Assembly (NCBI GenBank): GCA_002081555.1
Contig: KV921202.1
Location: forward strand, 8,526-45,062
Length of the DNA: 36,537 nt
Source of the DNA: Protostelium mycophagum
Taxonomy: Eukaryota > Evosea > Variosea > Protosteliida > Protosteliaceae
Reading direction: 5' to 3'
Shown: positions 31,931 through 36,537 of the stretch, piece by piece
Layout: each line of letters opens with the position of its first letter
How positions within the stretch are numbered: position 1 is the first letter of the stretch
Notes under the pieces: generated by a model
Databases searched by the model: none
Told to the model about the DNA's origin: nothing
What the model saw: the letters and a program-made list of their open reading frames with translations, nothing else
Position numbers and translations under genes: made by a program

Positions 31931-34844
31931 ATGGACTCGTCGGTTCGTGTTGTGGTTCGCATCAGACCTTTTATGAAGAAGGAGACTGGAGATGGGGGCA
32001 AGGCCTGTGTCTTTGTGGATGGCCGGAATGCTTTGCAACTGGTCAATATTAAAGTGAAAGGGGCAGAGGCTTTGAAATACAAGTATGCTTTCGTGAGCTC
32101 ACATTTTCTCACTATCCTGCAGGATGGATGCTTGTTATGGACCAGACACGCAGCAGACGGAATTGTTTCAAAATGAGGTTTACAGAAATCAAAAATATTC
32201 CCTCACAGTAATAGGTGCAAGGGCTTGTAAAGAAGCTCTTTGAAGGAATCAACGTGACCATCTTTGCTTATGGAGTCACTGGCGCCGGTAAAACTCACAC
32301 AATGCAGGGTTCTGAGGAAGAGCCAGGTAATTCCTCCGCGATGTTCATCCAAATTCGGCTTGAGTTGAGACTTTCAGGCATCATCCCAAGGTCGGTATCA
32401 GAGACGATAGCACAGGCCAAACAACATGAGGGTGCCACGCTCAGTGCCTCCTACATGGAAATTTATAATGAGAAGGTGTACGATTTATTATGTCCAAAGG
32501 ACACTGATCTCCCAGTGAGAGAAGATACAAAGCATAACATCATCATCCCAAATCTGGCTGAGGTGAATTCTTTGATGTTCTAACTTTTTGTTCGCGCTTC
32601 GATGATATGTTGGCCAAACCTCAAAACATCCCTGCAAATTTATCTAAAGAAAAGCAGGTATCTGTTAACACGCAAGAAGACTTTGTGAACATATATAACG
32701 CTGGTTGCAAGAATAGAACAACTGCATCAACCAAACTGAACGCCCACTCCAGCCGCAGTCACGCCATCCTGATGTTGAAGGTGCAGGTTCAACCTTTCTT
32801 CTGATATGTCTTCTTATTTCTTCTGACCATGCGCACAGGTGGAGAGAAAAGTAAAGGGCAGAACAATGATGGGCAAACTATATCTCATCGATTTAGCCGG
32901 TTCTGAGGACAATCGTCGCTGTGATAACAAGGGTGAAAGAATGAGGGAGAGCTCCAACATAAATCAGTCTCTATTTGTGCTGAATAAGGTGAGTACTGCA
33001 TCTGTCCGTGCACTTTTATGCTATTACTCTCAAGACCCTCCATTTCGAAACTGAATCAGATTTAGGTGGTGAACGCGTTGAATAAGCCCGGACATCGCGT
33101 TCCTTATCGCGACAGCAAATTGACACGCATGCTTCAAGACTCGCTCGGCGGCAATAGTTGCTCCGTTATGATTGCAAACATTGCCCCGGGGCAACAATTT
33201 TATTTGGATTCTTTCAATACTCTCAATTTTGCCTCAAAATCAAAACTAGTCGTGAATCGCCCCACTGTCAATTATGGTAGGCTTCTTATGATCCATCTTT
33301 GACCAGCGAGATTTATGACAATGTACAGAGGACGAGAATATGCCAGTTGCAGAAGTTGAACCCAAGAAGACGAGTAAAACCACCCAGATTGTGAAAGAAA
33401 GAAAGATGAGAGACATCAGCAATGTGATCAGCAGCGAACAATTCTCGGATAAGATGATCGTACAGATCAAAGGGCTTGTTAGTGAGGTAATTCAAATAAA
33501 CAACATATCAACTACTCTAAAAGATTCAGATGATCACACACGAGCTCAAGCAAAGACAGCCTGAGAGGTAACTACACTCTTTGCTAGTTCGATCTCTCAA
33601 GATTTGACAGCAATAATGTACATAGAGACACTTACACCGACCAAATTGTGCCCTTGAAAGATCAACCAACCAAAAAAGCCATTCTTAAGCCGTCTGAAGA
33701 CGCCGTCAAAATTGTAATGATTGATTTAAATTCAACATCTTTTTGATCAGAAGTAGTTTAGAGAAGTGGTTAATGAGGCGAGGCAATATGAGGCCGCAGC
33801 GGAGTACCAAAAAGCTGTCAAAGCGTGGCAAAAAGGTATTTCCTGCGCTTTAATTTACCTTCCCCTCATTGAACAAGGGGATCAATGGATGTAGATTCTA
33901 TAAATTAATAATTTCAGCGTTAGAATGGATGCCGAGCCAAATGGAAGATCTGGACGTTCAAAAATACAAGACAAAAATCGAACTAAAAATCAAAAGCAAC
34001 CAGAAGGAATTAGAAGGCATAAATGAATCCGTTTCCGAATTGAACGATGCCGGAGTAACTCCAATGCCTAGAAAAGAGGTAGGCTGGGATACTTGATAAA
34101 ATTAAAAAAAGCAGAAGAAAATTGTCAAAAATGAGAAAAAAAGGAGCCCAGATGGAAATGAAAGTTTGGACGAACCACCTGCCACCAGACAAAAAGTGCA
34201 TGAGGTTGTAAGATTTTCTTGAAACCTGCTAAACTCTGCAGAAAATTCCCGCTCCAACTGTGTCGAAATTATCAGATGACGAAGAAATTGAGAAGGTATC
34301 CCTTTCTTCTCCTTTATCTTATTGATTTCAATCTTTCTTCTCCTTTATCTAATTGGTTAAAGAAAACAACCAAGTTCACCGAGAAGAAGAGGATTTCTGA
34401 AGATTATGACGAGAGCAGTGAAGAGGACGAAATGGATGAGGTAATGGCATCAGTGAATTGAAATCAATAATCTCAGACGCAACGGCTTCGTTTTGCAAAA
34501 TATCTTGAACGACCAGCTGATATTTTGCAGTCAACAAGAAAGGGCATATCTTCCAAACTACTAGACATTATCAACAATGGTGAATTGAAGGAATTGACCA
34601 AGTTGAAGAGTATTGGCCTTAAGCGAGCCGAGATCTTGATCGAACACAGACCCTTCGATAAGGTGCGTTGTCTTAATCTGTCGCGCCAAAAAGATGAAGG
34701 CTTCTATAATATCTCTTTGCCTTCATGATTTGGTTGCACTGCGAAAATTGATAGGTGCAGTTGTCTGACATCTGTGGGGTACTCCCTAGAGGCAAGAAAT
34801 TTGATGAGAAATTGATCCAAGAGAACCGACATTTGGATTATTAA
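31931..34844 (+). CDS. Kinesin-10 (KIF22/Kid-like chromokinesin)
   Basis: Plus-end motor predicted to act on chromosome arms. ATG 31931 gives [17 protein letters not shown]. Motor motifs: P-loop [11 protein letters not shown] (about 32273), switch [11 protein letters not shown] (about 32742), switch [12 protein letters not shown] (about 32880), then [17 protein letters not shown] and [18 protein letters not shown]. Between motor and tail is a TPR-like helix pair, [20 protein letters not shown] (33780-33930), a coiled coil and an acidic stretch ([11 protein letters not shown]). The C-terminal helix-hairpin-helix, [20 protein letters not shown] (about 34568-34626), is the DNA-binding mark of Kid. 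Ends HLDY at TAA 34842-34844. One anomaly: a GATGGATG duplication at the exon 2 acceptor (32123-32130) disturbs the frame of [17 protein letters not shown]. All other joins fit short GT-AG introns. Confidence 0.92.
34302..34355 (+). repeat. Intronic direct repeat in kinesin gene
   Basis: CTTTCTTCTCCTTTATCT is present twice, offset 31 nt, in one kinesin intron. Confidence 0.7.
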
Positions 34845-34945
34845 TAGATATTATTATTTCTCTCCCTGTGCTTACTGCCCTTCCTTTTGTTGTGCAGAAA
34901 ACTGTGAAACAGTTGTCTTCTCATACCGATGATTAGGCCTGATCA

Positions 34946-35230
34946 ATGCACGACCGGATAATTGTTTACATGCCCCAGGCTCAACCTTCTTTGTCAATCA
35001 TCCTATCCTCCTCGATTTATATGAAACCCAATAGAACAAGTACTCACTTGGGCAATCAAGTTGACCTCGATTATGTCATTATCTATTTGAATGTTGATCC
35101 CCATACAGAGAATATCCCTTCTGATACAACCCAAGAAGCATCCGATTCCGGGCTCAATCTTCGCAATCGATTAGCCATGATCATCAGTTATCAGCTTTTG
35201 GAAAGACAAATAAAAGTCTCTGATGTCTAA
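34946..35230 (+). CDS. Small unrecognised protein
   Basis: 94-codon open frame with ATG 34946 (MHDRIIVYMPQAQPSLSIIL), a beta-rich first half with VDLDYVIIYLNVDP and a helical end LRNRLAMIISYQLLERQIKV. It stops at TAA 35228-35230, right against the stop of the F-box gene. The amphipathic pattern looks protein-like, and a CAG acceptor-like site at about 34899 could precede an earlier exon. No family recognised. Confidence 0.4.
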   Translation: MHDRIIVYMPQAQPSLSIILSSSIYMKPNRTSTHLGNQVDLDYVIIYLNVDPHTENIPSDTTQEASDSGLNLRNRLAMIISYQLLERQIKVSDV

Positions 35231-36292
35231 TCATGAGGATATTTTTTCTCTCACCGTGCCGCAGATCGATCCAATTCTTTCCTTTAAGGACTGATCAGAA
35301 GATATATTTACAGTCAATTGAGAACAGTCTTGAAATAAATTCTTTTTAAAGGAGAAAAGCCAGGCCCCCTTCATGTCCTGTATGAAATCGCCTGCTTCAA
35401 TCAACCAAGATGATTTAACAACTGCCCACATTGTTTCTGCATGTTGTTGAAAAGAGGATCCAAGATGCTCCACGCTTGTGGTGAGGGTAATAGATATTTT
35501 GATAACATCGATACACCAGACGCGTTCTGCCAGTCGCTCACCCACGTCACTGCTCAATCAGCCCGAGTTTTGGAAGAGTTACACCACCTACTGCACTCTC
35601 TTCACAAGTAAACTCCCATAATCCCACAATAAGCGAGTCATTGAAATATTGATACATCATGCTGATGTAATTTCCCAATTTAAGACCAAATAGTTCAAAA
35701 CGACCCCAAGGGGCTTCTCCACTGCCTGCGACTAAGAATTTCTTCACCTGTGGGTCTGTTGTATAATCGTTGTTGTGGTTTATGGAGAGAGTATATCTGA
35801 TCATGGGTGACATGTTATGTAAACCAATTCGGACCCAATAATTAAAACTACCACAGATGTCCAAGGCTGAATCAAGTCACCCTTCATTTATGAAGAAGGA
35901 TACAAATATCTCACCAAACAAACGTTGGTAGGCTTCCTTCCAGTTGTTCGAAGGTTTAGACATGTCGATTATAGAGCGTTGTTTGTCCGCCTCATCGTCC
36001 TCAAAGAGGGCATCACCGTCCTCGTTCCAACCAATCACAACTTGCATTGGCATATGAACCTTGTCAAGTCTGTTTTTATGAGAAAAGTCTTGTATTGCTC
36101 TCACCTTTTGGTATGTATATGATTTGGATACCAAACTGAGCTCTCTGAGAAAACTTCTCTACATTTTTTACTCCAATACTCTGAAGATTCTGTCCATTCA
36201 AGGAAGCTTCGGCAAACACAACGACATAAAAGGTGTGTCTTTACATCCAGGTGATTCAAAATGTGACACCATAATTCTGAGGCTGTATACAT
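35231..36292 (-). CDS. F-box protein
   Basis: Likely substrate adaptor of an SCF ubiquitin ligase. ATG 36292 begins directly with the F-box: ASELWCHILNHLDVKTHLLC, then RCVCRSFLEWTESSEYWSKK. A 35-nt intron (about 36101-36067) joins HIHTKR to LDKVHMPMQVVIGWNEDGDA. The remaining exons have PSNNWKEAYQRLFG, LDICGSFNYWVRIGLHNMSP, GRFELFGLKLGNYISMM and, after an intron of about 73 nt, VEHLGSSFQQHAETMWAVVK. Stop TGA at 35233-35231. No WD, LRR or Kelch repeats are visible; the C-terminal part is beta-rich and could be the substrate-binding domain. Confidence 0.75.
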
Positions 36293-36537
36293 TATGTGTT
36301 ATCCAAACAACAAATCCTCACGAAGTTCATCCAGCCAACAAATCTGTTGCATTCTTTATGCTGGAGAGGAAATCTAAAATTTTCCCAATCTGCAACACTT
36401 CTTTTTCATTTTTATAAAAATATATTTCCACTTTTGTTGTTGCAAAAAATGTTCAAACAATCCTCAAAATAAATATATTCTACAATTACCGATGTACCTT
36501 TATTTATTTTGCGACCACACGCGCGTTCATCATGCCT
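36293..36537. other. AT-rich right edge
   Basis: No gene supported. The sequence upstream of the F-box start is AT-rich and ends in a CpG-rich CACACGCGCG stretch. An additional upstream F-box exon cannot be excluded. Confidence 0.4.

Noticed and set aside
1-36537. Alternative genetic code with TGA as sense
   Set aside because: TGA ends SDA1, the CHAT gene, the HExxH gene and the F-box gene at expected C-termini; only one internal TGA (26942) remains unexplained.

Overview
This window looks like nuclear DNA of a compact, intron-rich unicellular eukaryote. The clues are short GT-AG introns (mostly about 35-60 nt) in nearly every gene, a split tRNA-Leu(CAA), AATAAA signals on or next to stop codons, and eukaryote-specific proteins (SDA1, kinesin-10, SETD3-type SET protein, CLC with CBS domains, F-box, GT32, a complexin-like protein). 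An amoebozoan or similar protist fits, but I cannot assign a species. No virus, prokaryotic operon, CRISPR array or complete transposon is visible.

Layout, left to right. A GNPAT-like acyltransferase (minus, cut by the left edge) faces away from SDA1 (plus), a nucleolar 60S factor. A HAD phosphatase-like gene (minus) is followed by a CHAT-domain putative cysteine protease (plus, to 8981). A roughly 3-kb unrecognised gene (minus, 9061 to about 12056) lies head to head with an HExxH protein (plus, to 13735). Then come an intron-containing tRNA-Leu(CAA), a 230-bp tandem duplication and an MDR oxidoreductase (to 15714). A dsRNA-binding protein (minus, 16004-17673) is divergent from a GT32 glycosyltransferase (plus, to 19154). 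After these are a small unknown gene, a SETD3-like histidine methyltransferase homologue (minus) and a quinone oxidoreductase (plus, to 22851).

The right part has a small unknown gene, a complexin-like protein with a CaaX tail (minus), an AT-rich island, a tail-anchored protein (minus, from 24951) and a Crinkler/RHS-like P-loop NTPase gene (plus, 25829 to about 28352). It ends with a CLC transporter (minus) divergent from a kinesin-10 (plus), a small unknown gene and an F-box gene (minus). The genes do not form one pathway. They are packed head to head and tail to tail, so shared promoter regions and abutting 3' ends are the main organising feature.

The strongest structure not explained by genes is a family of tiny hairpins (consensus TGYRGC-AGA-GCYRCA). 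Several sit in unusually long introns, and their stem changes keep the pairing intact. Exon boundaries were inferred by eye from frame continuity and GT-AG rules. Gene ends and first exons marked uncertain should be read that way.
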